DNA from: Acanthosepion lycidas
Lineage: Eukaryota > Mollusca > Cephalopoda > Sepiida > Sepiidae
NCBI GenBank assembly: GCA_963932145.1
Contig: OZ010580.1
Location: forward strand, 3,840,634-3,904,633
DNA length: 64,000 nt
Direction: 5' to 3'
Made by a program: the position numbers and the translations under genes
In this document: piece after piece, positions 20,668-34,155 of the stretch
Layout: each line of letters starts with the position of its first letter
Position numbering within the stretch: position 1 is the stretch's first letter
Notes under the pieces: generated by a model
Seen by the model: the letters and a program-made list of their open reading frames with translations, nothing else
Database searches by the model: none
Told to the model about the DNA's origin: nothing

Positions 20668-21577
20668 GATTTTTTGTCGAATTACACAGGTTTTAGCAAT
20701 TATAAAAGAAAAGCGAAGTGAAAAAATTCAAAGAAAGTAACACCACGTCTACTATAATATGAGGTTACTTGAATAGATCAATATGTCAGAATATATGCAA
20801 AGAAATAATTTCGCCAGCGATTGGAAGGAGAGTAACTGACTTACGCTCAGTAAAATGATATTCGTGATAATAGCAATTTCAAAACAATGATGATGTTATA
20901 CTTATTCAACTATTATTTATGTTTCGATAAAAGTTCATTGCATCTTTACAAATATGTGACAAGAGATAAAAACTGAAAATCATACAAACTTTAAGAGGAA
21001 ACGAGTCGGGTTTCGTTGTCTCCAGAGCAAGCACTGAAATGAATTCATTATAACTGGCGAGTCACACAAGCACACCAACACGCAACACTTGTAGGGTAAA
21101 AATATGTATTCCGACAAAGGTTTTCCTTCTTAATGTTCGACGTGATAGGAAACGAGAAAATGTGCAACAGAAGTCTATCATATTAAGAGGAGACACGTGC
21201 GTGTAATTTTAACGCGGGAATGAATGGAAGAGCATGGATTTGCCGCTTATGGGGCGGAATGAAATATTCAGTAAAAAAACAAACAAACATACGCGCACGA
21301 GAGACATCATGTACTATATACCGTCAGATTATTACAATTTATCGTGTCGCTTGTATTGTGTGAAGTTGAAAAATCTTTTCGACGGTGCGAAAATTATAGA
21401 AAACAATATTGGATATAAAATAATGAAAATTGTTGTTTATCTCGGTGTAGAAATTTTCGACTACTTCGATGTTGTTTGTACTCAGTAGTAATGTATATTC
21501 GATAGGAAATAAAAGTAATGAAACAATGTCTGTTTGACTGCTTGTTAAATAAAGCTCATTTAAGAGCTTTGCAAATC

Positions 21578-21700
21578 GTTTACGGCCATATCACGTTGAA
21601 CACACCGGTTCTCGTCCGATCACCGATCAAGTTAAGCAACGTCGAGCCTGGTAAGTACTTGGATGGGTGACCGCTTGGGAATACCAGGTGCTGTAAGTGC
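21578..21700 (+). rRNA. 5S rRNA, copy 4 (123-nt variant)
   Basis: First of six copies of a variant: TCA inserted after CACCGA, just before box A, and C73 (120-nt numbering) changed to A. T5 terminator and 22-bp insertion present. It may be a pseudogene lineage or a second expressed 5S type. Confidence 0.9.
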
Positions 21701-22108
21701 TTTTTGCTTCTTTTGTCTGTGCTTTTTCTTCGAACCTTCAAATATTCACTAATTTTCGACGCTTTCACTATCTACTACTACATTTCTAACATAGAGATTT
21801 TGATTTGCTAAAATTTCCTTTAAATTTAAATTTTTTTTACGAAAAAATACAAAACATTGGCACTGCATTGTTTTAGTCAAACAAATAAGACACGGATAAT
21901 TCGAAAAATCTTGCCTCGATAAATTTATCAGGAACGGAATTCGAGTATCACATCTCTTCAAATGGCAAACGTAGAATCGAAGAACAACACTGATGAAAGC
22001 TGAAGGGCTTAAGAGACATCAGCATGTGGTCAAACGTAAGCGATCTGAGAGACACCTTTTACTGGATTAAAAGATTGCAGGACAACACATTAGTGGTGAC
22101 TACAACAT

Positions 22109-22179
22109 TGCATCAGCCGGGAATCGAACCCGGGCCGCCCGCGTGGCAGGCGAGCATTCTACCACTGAACCACCGATGC
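22109..22179 (-). tRNA. tRNA-Gly(GCC), array copy 7 (C67U)
   Basis: C67 to U gives a G6-U67 wobble in the acceptor stem; probably tolerated. Confidence 0.94.
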
Positions 22180-23591
22180 TAGCGACGTACGCAGTAGCTC
22201 GTCTCTTCATATTATTAATTTTATTATGTATTTTTCAGTCAGAAATATCACGAATGGATAAATCAACTTTGATCACTGGATATAAAATATACAATTATAA
22301 ATTGTTTCATCTTTCTAGAAAGTATATCTATACATTGACGTTTATAAGGAAGTTGGGATGGAAAACACTGAGTAATGAATAAATGAACATTTCGATAATC
22401 AAGTCTTTATTTAATAACGGCCAAGACGTAGTAAAATAAACGCTGGAAATTTCAATACGCTTAAAACCGACTTTTGCTTTGCAATAGGGACTCGTATCAC
22501 ACAACGAATTTTCAAGTTGCGATGATTATACAAACTTTTGCAAGAAATTAGGCCGAAATATGGAACGAAAAATTAACTGTTAAATGGAATTCATGTTTTA
22601 TCACGATAAAAAACGTGTCAATTAAATGAGAATGAGAATAAAATCTTTCATGTCTGCCGGTTGAATATGAAATGATTTTTTTTGTCGAATTACACAGGTT
22701 TTAGCAATTATAAAAGAAAAGCGAAGTGAAAAAATTCAAAGAAAGTAACACCACGTCTACTATAATATGAGGTTACTTGAATAGATCAATATGTCAGAAT
22801 ATATGCAAAGAAATAATTTCGCCAGCGATTGGAAGGAGAGTAACTGACTTACGCTCAGTAAAATGATATTCGTGATAATAGCAATTTCAAAACAATGATG
22901 ATGTTATACTTATTCAACTATTATTTATGTTTCGATAAAAGTTCATTGCATCTTTACAAATATGTGACAAGAGATAAAAACTGAAAATCATACAAACTTT
23001 AAGAGGAAACGAGTCGGGTTTCGTTGTCTCCAGAGCAAGCACTGAAATGAATTCATTATAACTGGCGAGTCACACAAGCACACCAACACGCAACACTTGT
23101 AGGGTAAAAATATGTATTCCGACAAAGGTTTTCCTTCTTAATGTTCGACGTGATAGGAAACGAGAAAATGTGCAACAGAAGTCTATCATATTAAGAGGAG
23201 ACACGTGCGTGTAATTTTAACGCGGGAATGAATGGAAGGGCATGGATTTGCCGCTTATGGGGCGGAATGAAATATTCAGTAAAAAAACAAACAAACATAC
23301 GCGCACGAGAGACATCATGTATTGTACTATATACCGTCAGATTATTACAATTTATCGTGTCGCTTGTATTGTGTGAAGTTGAAAAATCTTTTCGACGGTG
23401 CGAAAATTATAGAAAACAATATTGGATATAAAATAATGAAAATTGTTGTTTATCTCGGTGTAGAAATTTTCGACTACTTCGATGTTGTTTGTACTCAGTA
23501 GTAATGTATATTCGATAGGAAATAAAAGTAATGAAACAATGTCTGTTTGACTGCTTGTTAAATAAAAGCTCATTTAAGAGTTTTGCAAATC

Positions 23592-23711
23592 GTTTACGGC
23601 CATATCACGTTGAACACACCGGTTCTCGTCCGATCACCGAAGTTAAGCAACGTCGAGCCTGGTCAGTACTTGGATGGGTGACCGCTTGGGAATACCAGGT
23701 GCTGTAAGTGC
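23592..23711 (+). rRNA. 5S rRNA, copy 5 (terminator damaged)
   Basis: The gene body is consensus, but the following T5 is broken to TTTG. The next T4 is about 31 nt further (23742-23745), predicting a longer primary transcript. Confidence 0.93.
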
Positions 23712-24097
23712 TTTGTCTTCGAACCTTCAAATATTCACTAATTTTCGACGCTTTCACTATCTACTACTACATTTCTAACATAGAGATTTTGATTTGCTAA
23801 AATTTCCTTTAAATTTAAATTTTTTTTACGAAAAAATACAAAACATTGGCACTGCATTGTTTTAGTCAAACAAATAAGACACGGATAATTCGAAAAATCT
23901 TGCCTCGATAAATTTATCAGGAACGGAATTCGAGTATCACATCTCTTCAAATGGCACACGTAGAATCGAAGAACAACACTGATGAAAGCTGAAGGGCTTA
24001 AGAGACATCAGCATGTGGTCAAACGTAAGCGATCTGAGAGACACCTTTTACTGGATTAAAAGATTGCGCGACAACACATTGGTGGTGACTAGAATAT

Positions 24098-24168
24098 TGC
24101 ATCGGCCGGGAATCGAACCCGGGCCGCCCGCGTGGCAGGCGAGCATTCTACAACTGAACCACCGATGC
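24098..24168 (-). tRNA. tRNA-Gly(GCC), array copy 8 (G18U)
   Basis: Invariant G18 of the D loop is U. This should weaken both the A box and the G18-Psi55 tertiary contact. Likely impaired. Confidence 0.9.
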
Positions 24169-25573
24169 TAGCGACGTACGCGGTAGCTCGTCTCTTCATA
24201 TTTTTAATTTTATTATGTATTTTTCAGTCAGAAATATCACGAATGGATAAATCAATTTTGATCACTGGATATAAAATATACAATTATAAATTTTTTCATC
24301 TTTCTAGAAAGTATATCTATACACTGACGTTTATAAGGAAGTTGGGATGGAAAACACTGAGTAATGAATAAATGAACATTTCGATAATCAAGTCTTTATT
24401 TAATAACGGACAAGACGTAGTAAAATAAACGCTGGAAATTTCAATACGCTTAAAACCGACATTTGCTTTGCAATAGGGACTCGTATCACATAACGAATGT
24501 TCAAGTTGCGATGATTATACAAACTTTTGCAAGAAATTAGGCCGAAATATGGAACGAAAAATTAACTGTTAAATGGAATTCATGTTTTATCACGATAAAA
24601 AACGTGTCAATTAAATGAGAATGAGAATAAAATCTTTCATGTCTGCCGGTTGAATATGAAATGATTTTTTGTCGAATTACACAGGTTTTAGCAATTATAA
24701 AAGAAAAGCGAAGTGAAAAAATTCAAAGAAAGTAACACCACGTCTACTATAATATGAGGTTACTTGAATAGATCAATATGTCAGAATATATGCAAAGAAA
24801 TAATTTCGCCAGCGATTGGAAGGAGAGTAACTGACTTACGCTCAGTAAAATGATATTCGTGATAATAGCAATTTCAAAACAATGATGATGTTATACTTAT
24901 TCAACTATTATTTATGTTTCGATAAAAGTTCATTGCATCTTTACAAATATGTGACAAGAGATAAAAACTGAAAATCATACAAACTTTAAGAGGAAACGAG
25001 TCGGGTTTCGTTGTCTCCAGAGCAAGCACTGAAATGAATTCATTATAACTGGCGAGTCACACAAGCACACCAACACGCAACACTTGTAGGGTAAAAATAT
25101 GTATTCCGACAAAGGTTTTCCTTCTTAATGTTCGACGTGATAGGAAACGAGAAAATGTGCAACAGAAGTCTATCATATTAAGAGGAGACACGTGCGTGTA
25201 ATTTTAACGCGGGAATGAATGGAAGAGCATGGATTTGCCGCTTATGGGGCGGAATGAAATATTCAGTAAAAAAACAAACAAACATACGCGCACGAGAGAC
25301 ATCATGTACTATATACCGTCAGATTATTACAATTTATCGTGTCGCTTGTATTGTGTGAAGTTGAAAAATCTTTTCGACGGTGCGAAAATTATAGAAAACA
25401 ATATTGGATATAAAATAATGAAAATTGTTGTTTATCTCGGTGTAGAAATTTTCGACTACTTCGATGTTGTTTGTACTCAGTAGTAATGTATATTCGATAG
25501 GAAATAAAAGTAATGAAACAATGTCTGTTTGACTGCTTGTTAAATAAAAGCTCATTTAAGAGTTTTGCAAATC

Positions 25574-25693
25574 GTTTACGGCCATATCACGTTGAACACA
25601 CCGGTTCTCGTCCGATCACCGAAGTTAAGCAACGTCGAGCCTGGTCAGTACTTGGATGGGTGACCGCTTGGGAATACCAGGTGCTGTAAGTGC
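25574..25693 (+). rRNA. 5S rRNA, copy 6
   Basis: Consensus; T5 and the 22-bp insertion follow. Confidence 0.97.
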
Positions 25694-26101
25694 TTTTTGC
25701 TTCTTTTGTCTGTGCTTTTTCTTCGAACCTTCAAATATTCACTAATTTTCGACGCTTTCACTATCTACTATTACATTTCTAACATAGAGATTTTGATTTG
25801 CTAAAATTTCCTTTAAATTTAAATTTTTTTTACGAAAAAATTCAAAACATTGGCACTGCATTGTTTTAGTCAAACAAATAAGACACGGATAATTCGAAAA
25901 ATCTTGCCTCGATAAATTTATCAGGAACGGAATTCGAGTATCACATCTCTTCAAATGGCAAACGTAGAATCGAAGAACAACACTGATGAAAGCTGAAGGG
26001 CTTAAGAGACATCAGCATGTGGTCAAACGTAAGCGATCTGAGAGACACCTTTTACTGGATTAAAAGGTTGCAGGACAACACATTAGTGGTGACTACAACA
26101 T

Positions 26102-26172
26102 TGCATCGGCCGGGAATCGAACCCGGGCCGCCCGCGTGGCAGGCGAGCATTCTACCACTGAACCACCGATGC
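26102..26172 (-). tRNA. tRNA-Gly(GCC), array copy 9
   Basis: Consensus. Confidence 0.96.
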
Positions 26173-27584
26173 TAGCGACGTACGCACTAGCTCGTCTCTT
26201 CATATTATTAATTTTATTATGTATTTTTCAGTCAGAAATATCACGAATGGATAAATCAACTTTGATCACTGGATATAAAATATACAATTATAAATTTTTT
26301 CCTCTTTCTAGAAAGTATATCTATTCACTGACGTTTATAAGGAAGTTGGGATGGAAAACACTGAGTAATGAATAAATGAACATTTCGATAATCAAGTCTT
26401 TATTTAATAACGGCCAAGACGTAGTAAAATAAACGCTGGAAATTTCAATACGCTTAAAACCGACTTTTGCTTTGCAATAGGGACTCGTATCACACAACGA
26501 ATTTTCAAGTTGCGATGATTATACAAACTTTTGCAAGAAATTAGGCCGAAATATGGAACGAAAAATTAACTGTTAAATGGAATTCATGTTTTATCACGAT
26601 AAAAAACGTGTCAATTAAATGAGAATGAGAATAAAATCTTTCATGTCTGCCGGTTGAATATGAAATGATTTTTTTTGTCGAATTACACAGGTTTTAGCAA
26701 TTATAAAAGAAAAGCGAAGTGAAAAAATTCAAAGAAAGTAACACCACGTCTACTATAATATGAGGTTACTTGAATAGATCAATATGTCAGAATATATGCA
26801 AAGAAATAATTTCGCCAGCGATTGGAAGGAGAGTAACTGACTTACGCTCAGTAAAATGATATTCGTGATAATAGCAATTTCAAAACAATGATGATGTTAT
26901 ACTTATTCAACTATTATTTATGTTTCGATAAAAGTTCATTGCATCTTTACAAATATGTGACAAGAGATAAAAACTGAAAATCATACAAACTTTAAGAGGA
27001 AACGAGTCGGGTTTCGTTGTCTCCAGAGCAAGCACTGAAATGAATTCATTATAACTGGCGAGTCACACAAGCACACCAACACGCAACACTTGTAGGGTAA
27101 AAATATGTATTCCGACAAAGGTTTTCCTTCTTAATGTTCGACGTGATAGGAAACGAGAAAATGTGCAACAGAAGTCTATCATATTAAGAGGAGACACGTG
27201 CGTGTAATTTTAACGCGGGAATGAATGGAAGGGCATGGATTTGCCGCTTATGGGGCGGAATGAAATATTCAGTAAAAAAACAAACAAACATACGCGCACG
27301 AGAGACATCATGTATTGTACTATATACCGTCAGATTATTACAATTTATCGTGTCGCTTGTATTGTGTGAAGTTGAAAAATCTTTTCGACGGTGCGAAAAT
27401 TATAGAAAACAATATTGGATATAAAATAATGAAAATTGTTGTTTATCTCGGTGTAGAAATTTTCGACTACTTCGATGTTGTTTGTACTCAGTAGTAATGT
27501 ATATTCGATAGGAAATAAAAGTAATGAAACAATGTCTGTTTGACTGCTTGTTAAATAAAAGCTCATTTAAGAGTTTTGCAAATC

Positions 27585-27704
27585 GTTTACGGCCATATCA
27601 CGTTGAACACACCGGTTCTCGTCCGATCACCGAAGTTAAGCAACGTCGAGCCTGGTCAGTACTTGGATGGGTGACCGCTTGGGAATACCAGGTGCTGTAA
27701 GTGC
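27585..27704 (+). rRNA. 5S rRNA, copy 7 (terminator damaged)
   Basis: Same TTTG lesion as copy 5, exactly 3,993 bp away, so both derive from one duplicated pair of units. Body consensus. Confidence 0.93.
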
Positions 27705-28090
27705 TTTGTCTTCGAACCTTCAAATATTCACTAATTTTCGACGCTTTCACTATCTACTACTACATTTCTAACATAGAGATTTTGATTTGCTAAAATTTCC
27801 TTTAAATTTAAATTTTTTTTACGAAAAAATACAAAACATTGGCACTGCATTGTTTTAGTCAAACAAATAAGACACGGATAATTCGAAAAATCTTGCCTCG
27901 ATAAATTTATCAGGAACGGAATTCGAGTATCACATCTCTTCAAATGGCACACGTAGAATCGAAGAACAACACTGATGAAAGCTGAAGGGCTTAAGAGACA
28001 TCAGCATGTGGTCAAACGTAAGCGATCTGAGAGACACCTTTTACTGGATTAAAAGATTGCGCGACAACACATTGGTGGTGACTAGAATAT

Positions 28091-28161
28091 TGCATCGGCC
28101 GGGAATCGAACCCGGGCCGCCCGCGTGGCAGGCGAGCATTCTACAACTGAACCACCGATGC
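28091..28161 (-). tRNA. tRNA-Gly(GCC), array copy 10 (G18U)
   Basis: Same G18U as copy 8, 3,993 bp away. Confidence 0.9.
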
Positions 28162-29566
28162 TAGCGACGTACGCGGTAGCTCGTCTCTTCATATTTTTAA
28201 TTTTATTATGTATTTTTCAGTCAGAAATATCACGAATGGATAAATCAATTTTGATCACTGGATATAAAATATACAATTATAAATTTTTTCATCTTTCTAG
28301 AAAGTATATCTATACACTGACGTTTATAAGGAAGTTGGGATGGAAAACACTGAGTAATGAATAAATGAACATTTCGATAATCAAGTCTTTATTTAATAAC
28401 GGACAAGACGTAGTAAAATAAACGCTGGAAATTTCAATACGCTTAAAACCGACATTTGCTTTGCAATAGGGACTCGTATCACATAACGAATGTTCAAGTT
28501 GCGATGATTATACAAACTTTTGCAAGAAATTAGGCCGAAATATGGAACGAAAAATTAACTGTTAAATGGAATTCATGTTTTATCACGATAAAAAACGTGT
28601 CAATTAAATGAGAATGAGAATAAAATCTTTCATGTCTGCCGGTTGAATATGAAATGATTTTTTGTCGAATTACACAGGTTTTAGCAATTATAAAAGAAAA
28701 GCGAAGTGAAAAAATTCAAAGAAAGTAACACCACGTCTACTATAATATGAGGTTACTTGAATAGATCAATATGTCAGAATATATGCAAAGAAATAATTTC
28801 GCCAGCGATTGGAAGGAGAGTAACTGACTTACGCTCAGTAAAATGATATTCGTGATAATAGCAATTTCAAAACAATGATGATGTTATACTTATTCAACTA
28901 TTATTTATGTTTCGATAAAAGTTCATTGCATCTTTACAAATATGTGACAAGAGATAAAAACTGAAAATCATACAAACTTTAAGAGGAAACGAGTCGGGTT
29001 TCGTTGTCTCCAGAGCAAGCACTGAAATGAATTCATTATAACTGGCGAGTCACACAAGCACACCAACACGCAACACTTGTAGGGTAAAAATATGTATTCC
29101 GACAAAGGTTTTCCTTCTTAATGTTCGACGTGATAGGAAACGAGAAAATGTGCAACAGAAGTCTATCATATTAAGAGGAGACACGTGCGTGTAATTTTAA
29201 CGCGGGAATGAATGGAAGAGCATGGATTTGCCGCTTATGGGGCGGAATGAAATATTCAGTAAAAAAACAAACAAACATACGCGCACGAGAGACATCATGT
29301 ACTATATACCGTCAGATTATTACAATTTATCGTGTCGCTTGTATTGTGTGAAGTTGAAAAATCTTTTCGACGGTGCGAAAATTATAGAAAACAATATTGG
29401 ATATAAAATAATGAAAATTGTTGTTTATCTCGGTGTAGAAATTTTCGACTACTTCGATGTTGTTTGTACTCAGTAGTAATGTATATTCGATAGGAAATAA
29501 AAGTAATGAAACAATGTCTGTTTGACTGCTTGTTAAATAAAAGCTCATTTAAGAGTTTTGCAAATC

Positions 29567-29686
29567 GTTTACGGCCATATCACGTTGAACACACCGGTTC
29601 TCGTCCGATCACCGAAGTTAAGCAACGTCGAGCCTGGTCAGTACTTGGATGGGTGACCGCTTGGGAATACCAGGTGCTGTAAGTGC
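29567..29686 (+). rRNA. 5S rRNA, copy 8
   Basis: Consensus; 22-bp insertion present. Confidence 0.97.
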
Positions 29687-30094
29687 TTTTTGCTTCTTTT
29701 GTCTGTGCTTTTTCTTCGAACCTTCAAATATTCACTAATTTTCGACGCTTTCACTATCTACTATTACATTTCTAACATAGAGATTTTGATTTGCTAAAAT
29801 TTCCTTTAAATTTAAATTTTTTTTACGAAAAAATTCAAAACATTGGCACTGCATTGTTTTAGTCAAACAAATAAGACACGGATAATTCGAAAAATCTTGC
29901 CTCGATAAATTTATCAGGAACGGAATTCGAGTATCACATCTCTTCAAATGGCAAACGTAGAATCGAAGAACAACACTGATGAAAGCTGAAGGGCTTAAGA
30001 GACATCAGCATGTGGTCAAACGTAAGCGATCTGAGAGACACCTTTTACTGGATTAAAAGGTTGCAGGACAACACATTAGTGGTGACTACAACAT

Positions 30095-30165
30095 TGCATC
30101 GGCCGGGAATCGAACCCGGGCCGCCCGCGTGGCAGGCGAGCATTCTACCACTGAACCACCGATGC
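30095..30165 (-). tRNA. tRNA-Gly(GCC), array copy 11
   Basis: Consensus. Confidence 0.96.
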
Positions 30166-31572
30166 TAGCGACGTACGCACTAGCTCGTCTCTTCATATTA
30201 TTAATTTTATTATGTATTTTTCAGTCAGAAATATCACGAATGGATAAATCAACTTTGATCACTGGATATAAAATATACAATTATAAATTTTTTCCTCTTT
30301 CTAGAAAGTATATCTATTCACTGACGTTTATAAGGAAGTTGGGATGGAAAACACTGAGTAATGAATAAATGAACATTTCGATAATCAAGTCTTTATTTAA
30401 TAACGGCCAAGACGTAGTAAAATAAACGCTGGAAATTTCAATACGCTTAAAACCGACTTTTGCTTTGCAATAGGGACTCGTATCACATAACGAATGTTCA
30501 AGTTGCGATGATTATACAAACTTTTGCAAGAAATTAGGCCGAAATATGGAACGAAAAATTAACTGTTAAATGGAATTCATGTTTTATCACGATAAAAAAC
30601 GTGTCAATTAAATGAGAATGAGAATAAAATCTTTCATGTCTGCCGGTTGAATATGAAATGATTTTTTTTGTCGAATTACACAGGTTTTAGCAATTATAAA
30701 AGAAAAGCGAAGTGAAAAAATTCAAAGAAAGTAACACCACGTCTACTATAATATGAGGTTACTTGAATAGATCAATATGTCAGAATATATGCAAAGAAAT
30801 AATTTCGCCAGCGATTGGAAGGAGAGTAACTGACTTACGCTCAGTAAAATGATATTCGTGATAATAGCAATTTCAAAACAATGATGATGTTATACTTATT
30901 CAACTATTATTTATGTTTCGATAAAAGTTCATTGCATCTTTACAAATATGTGACAAGAGATAAAAACTGAAAATCATACAAACTTTAAGAGGAAACGAGT
31001 CGGGTTTCGTTGTCTCCAGAGCAAGCACTGAAATGAATTCATTATAACTGGCGAGTCACACAAGCACACCAACACGCAACACTTGTAGGGTAAAAATATG
31101 TATTCCGACAAAGGTTTTCCTTCTTAATGTTCGACGTGATAGGAAACGAGAAAATGTGCAACAGAAGTCTATCATATTAAGAGGAGACACGTGCGTGTAA
31201 TTTTAACGCGGGAATGAATGGAAGAGCATGGATTTGCCGCTTATGGGGCGGAATGAAATATTCAGTAAAAAAACAAACAAACATACGCGCACGAGAGACA
31301 TCATGTACTATATACCGTCAGATTATTACAATTTATCGTGTCGCTTGTATTGTGTGAAGTTGAAAAATCTTTTCGACGGTGCGAAAATTATAGAAAACAA
31401 TATTGGATATAAAATAATGAAAATTGTTGTTTATCTCGGTGTAGAAATTTTCGACTACTTCGATGTTGTTTGTACTCAGTAGTAATGTATATTCGATAGG
31501 AAATAAAAGTAATGAAACAATGTCTGTTTGACTGCTTGTTAAATAAAAGCTCATTTAAGAGCTTGGCAAATC

Positions 31573-31692
31573 GTTTACGGCCATATCACGTTGAACACAC
31601 CGGTTCTCGTCCGATCACCGAAGTTAAGCAACGTCGAGCCTGGTCAGTACTTGGATGGGTGACCGCTTGGGAATACCAGGTGCTGTAAGTGC
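31573..31692 (+). rRNA. 5S rRNA, copy 9
   Basis: Consensus; preceded by the rare GAGCTTGGC upstream variant, shared with copy 13. Confidence 0.97.
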
Positions 31693-32100
31693 TTTTTGCT
31701 TCTTTTGTCTGTGCTTTTTCTTCGAACCTTCAAATATTCACTAATTTTCGACGCTTTCACTATCTACTACTACATTTCTAACATAGAGATTTTGATTTGC
31801 TAAAATTTCCTTTAAATTTAAATTTTTTTTACGAAAAAATTCAAAACATTGGCACTGCATTGTTTTAGTCAAACAAATAAGACACGGATAATTCGAAAAA
31901 TCTTGCCTCGATAAATTTATCAGGAACGGAATTCGAGTATCACATCTCTTCAAATGGCAAACGTAGAATCGAAGAACAACACTGATGAAAGCTGAAGGGC
32001 TTAAGAGACATCAGCATGTGGTCAAACGTAAGCGATCTGAGAGACACCTTTTACTGGATTAAAAGGTTGCAGGACAACACATTAGTGGTGACTACAACAT

Positions 32101-32171
32101 TGCATCGGCCGGGAATCGAACCCGGGCCGCCCGCGTGGCAGGCGAGCATTCTACCACTGAACCACCGATGC
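32101..32171 (-). tRNA. tRNA-Gly(GCC), array copy 12
   Basis: Consensus. Confidence 0.96.
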
Positions 32172-33578
32172 TAGCGACGTACGCACTAGCTCGTCTCTTC
32201 ATATTATTAATTTTATTATGTATTTTTCAGTCAGAAATATCACGAATGGATAAATCAACTTTGATCACTGGATATAAAATATACAATTATAAATTTTTTC
32301 CTCTTTCTAGAAAGTATATCTATACACTGACGTTTATAAGGAAGTTGGGATGGAAAACACTGAGTAATGAATAAATGAACATTTCGATAATCAAGTCTTT
32401 ATTTAATAACGGCCAAGACGTAGTAAAATAAACGCTGGAAATTTCAATACGCTTAAAACCGACTTTTGCTTTGCAATAGGGACTCGTATCACATAACGAA
32501 TGTTCAAGTTGCGATGATTATACAAACTTTTGCAAGAAATTAGGCCGAAATATGGAACGAAAAATTAACTGTTAAATGGAATTCATGTTTTATCACGATA
32601 AAAAACGTGTCAATTAAATGAGAATGAGAATAAAATCTTTCATGTCTGCCGGTTGAATATGAAATGATTTTTTTTGTCGAATTACACAGGTTTTAGCAAT
32701 TATAAAAGAAAAGCGAAGTGAAAAAATTCAAAGAAAGTAACACATCGTCTACTATAATATGAGGTTACTTGAATAGATCAATATGTCAGAATATATGCAA
32801 AGAAATAATTTCGCCAGCGATTGGAAGGAGAGTAACTGACTTACGCTCAGTAAAATGATATTCGTGATAATAGCAATTTCAAAACAATGATGATGTTATA
32901 CTTATTCAACTATTATTTATGTTTCGATAAAAGTTCATTGCATCTTTACAAATATGTGACAAGAGATAAAAACTGAAAATCATACAAACTTTAAGAGGAA
33001 ACGAGTCGGGTTTCGTTGTCTCCAGAGCAAGCACTGAAATGAATTCATTATAACTGGCGAGTCACACAAGCACACCAACACGCAACACTTGTAGGGTAAA
33101 AATATGTATTCCGACAAAGGTTTTCCTTCTTAATGTTCGACGTGATAGGAAACGAGAAAATGTGCAACAGAAGTCTATCATATTAAGAGGAGACACGTGC
33201 GTGTAATTTTAACGCGGGAATGAATGGAAGAGCATGGATTTGCCGCTTATGGGGCGGAATGAAATATTCAGTAAAAAAACAAACAAACATACGCGCACGA
33301 GAGACATCATGTACTATATACCGTCAGATTATTACAATTTATCGTGTCGCTTGTATTGTGTGAAGTTGAAAAATCTTTTCGACGGTGCGAAAATTATAGA
33401 AAACAATATTGGATATAAAATAATGAAAATTGTTGTTTATCTCGGTGTAGAAATTTTCGACTACTTCGATGTTGTTTGTACTCAGTAGTAATGTATATTC
33501 GATAGGAAATAAAAGTAATGAAACAATGTCTGTTTGACTGCTTGTTAAATAAAAGCTCATTTAAGAGCTTTGCAAATC

Positions 33579-33698
33579 GTTTACGGCCATATCACGTTGA
33601 ACACACCGGTTCTCGTCCGATCACCGAAGTTAAGCAACGTCGAGCCTGGTCAGTAATTTGATGGGTGACCGCTTGGGAATACCAGGTGCTGTAAGTGC
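33579..33698 (+). rRNA. 5S rRNA, copy 10 (box C variant)
   Basis: Two changes close together, C78A and G81T (GTAATTTGATGG), at the edge of box C where TFIIIA binds. Likely weaker promoter and altered helix; possible pseudogene. Confidence 0.9.
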
Positions 33699-34084
33699 TT
33701 TTTCTTCGAACCTTCAAATATTCACTAATTTTCGACGCTTTCACTATCTACTACTACATTTCTAACATAGAGATTTTGATTTGCTAAAATTTCCTTTAAA
33801 TTTAAATTTTTTTTACGAAAAAATACAAAACATTGGCACTGCATTGTTTTAGTCAAACAAATAAGACACGGATAATTCGAAAAATCTTGCCTCGATAAAT
33901 TTATCAGGAACGGAATTCGAGTATCACAACTCTTCAAATGGCACACGTAGAATCGAAGAACAACACTGATGAAAGCTGAAGGGCTTAAGAGACATCAGCA
34001 TGTGGTCAAACGTAAGCGATCTGAGAGACACCTTTTACTGGATTAAAAGATTGCGCGACAACACCTTGGTGGTGACTAGAATAT

Positions 34085-34155
34085 TGCATCGGCCGGGAAT
34101 CGAACCCGGGCCGCCCGCGTGGCAGGCGAGCATTCTACCACTGAACCACCGATGC
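34085..34155 (-). tRNA. tRNA-Gly(GCC), array copy 13
   Basis: Consensus. Confidence 0.96.

Noticed and set aside
21580-21768. 62-codon minus-strand ORF over the 123-nt 5S variant
   Set aside because: It overlaps the 5S gene antisense and exists only because the 3-bp insertion and C73A open the frame.
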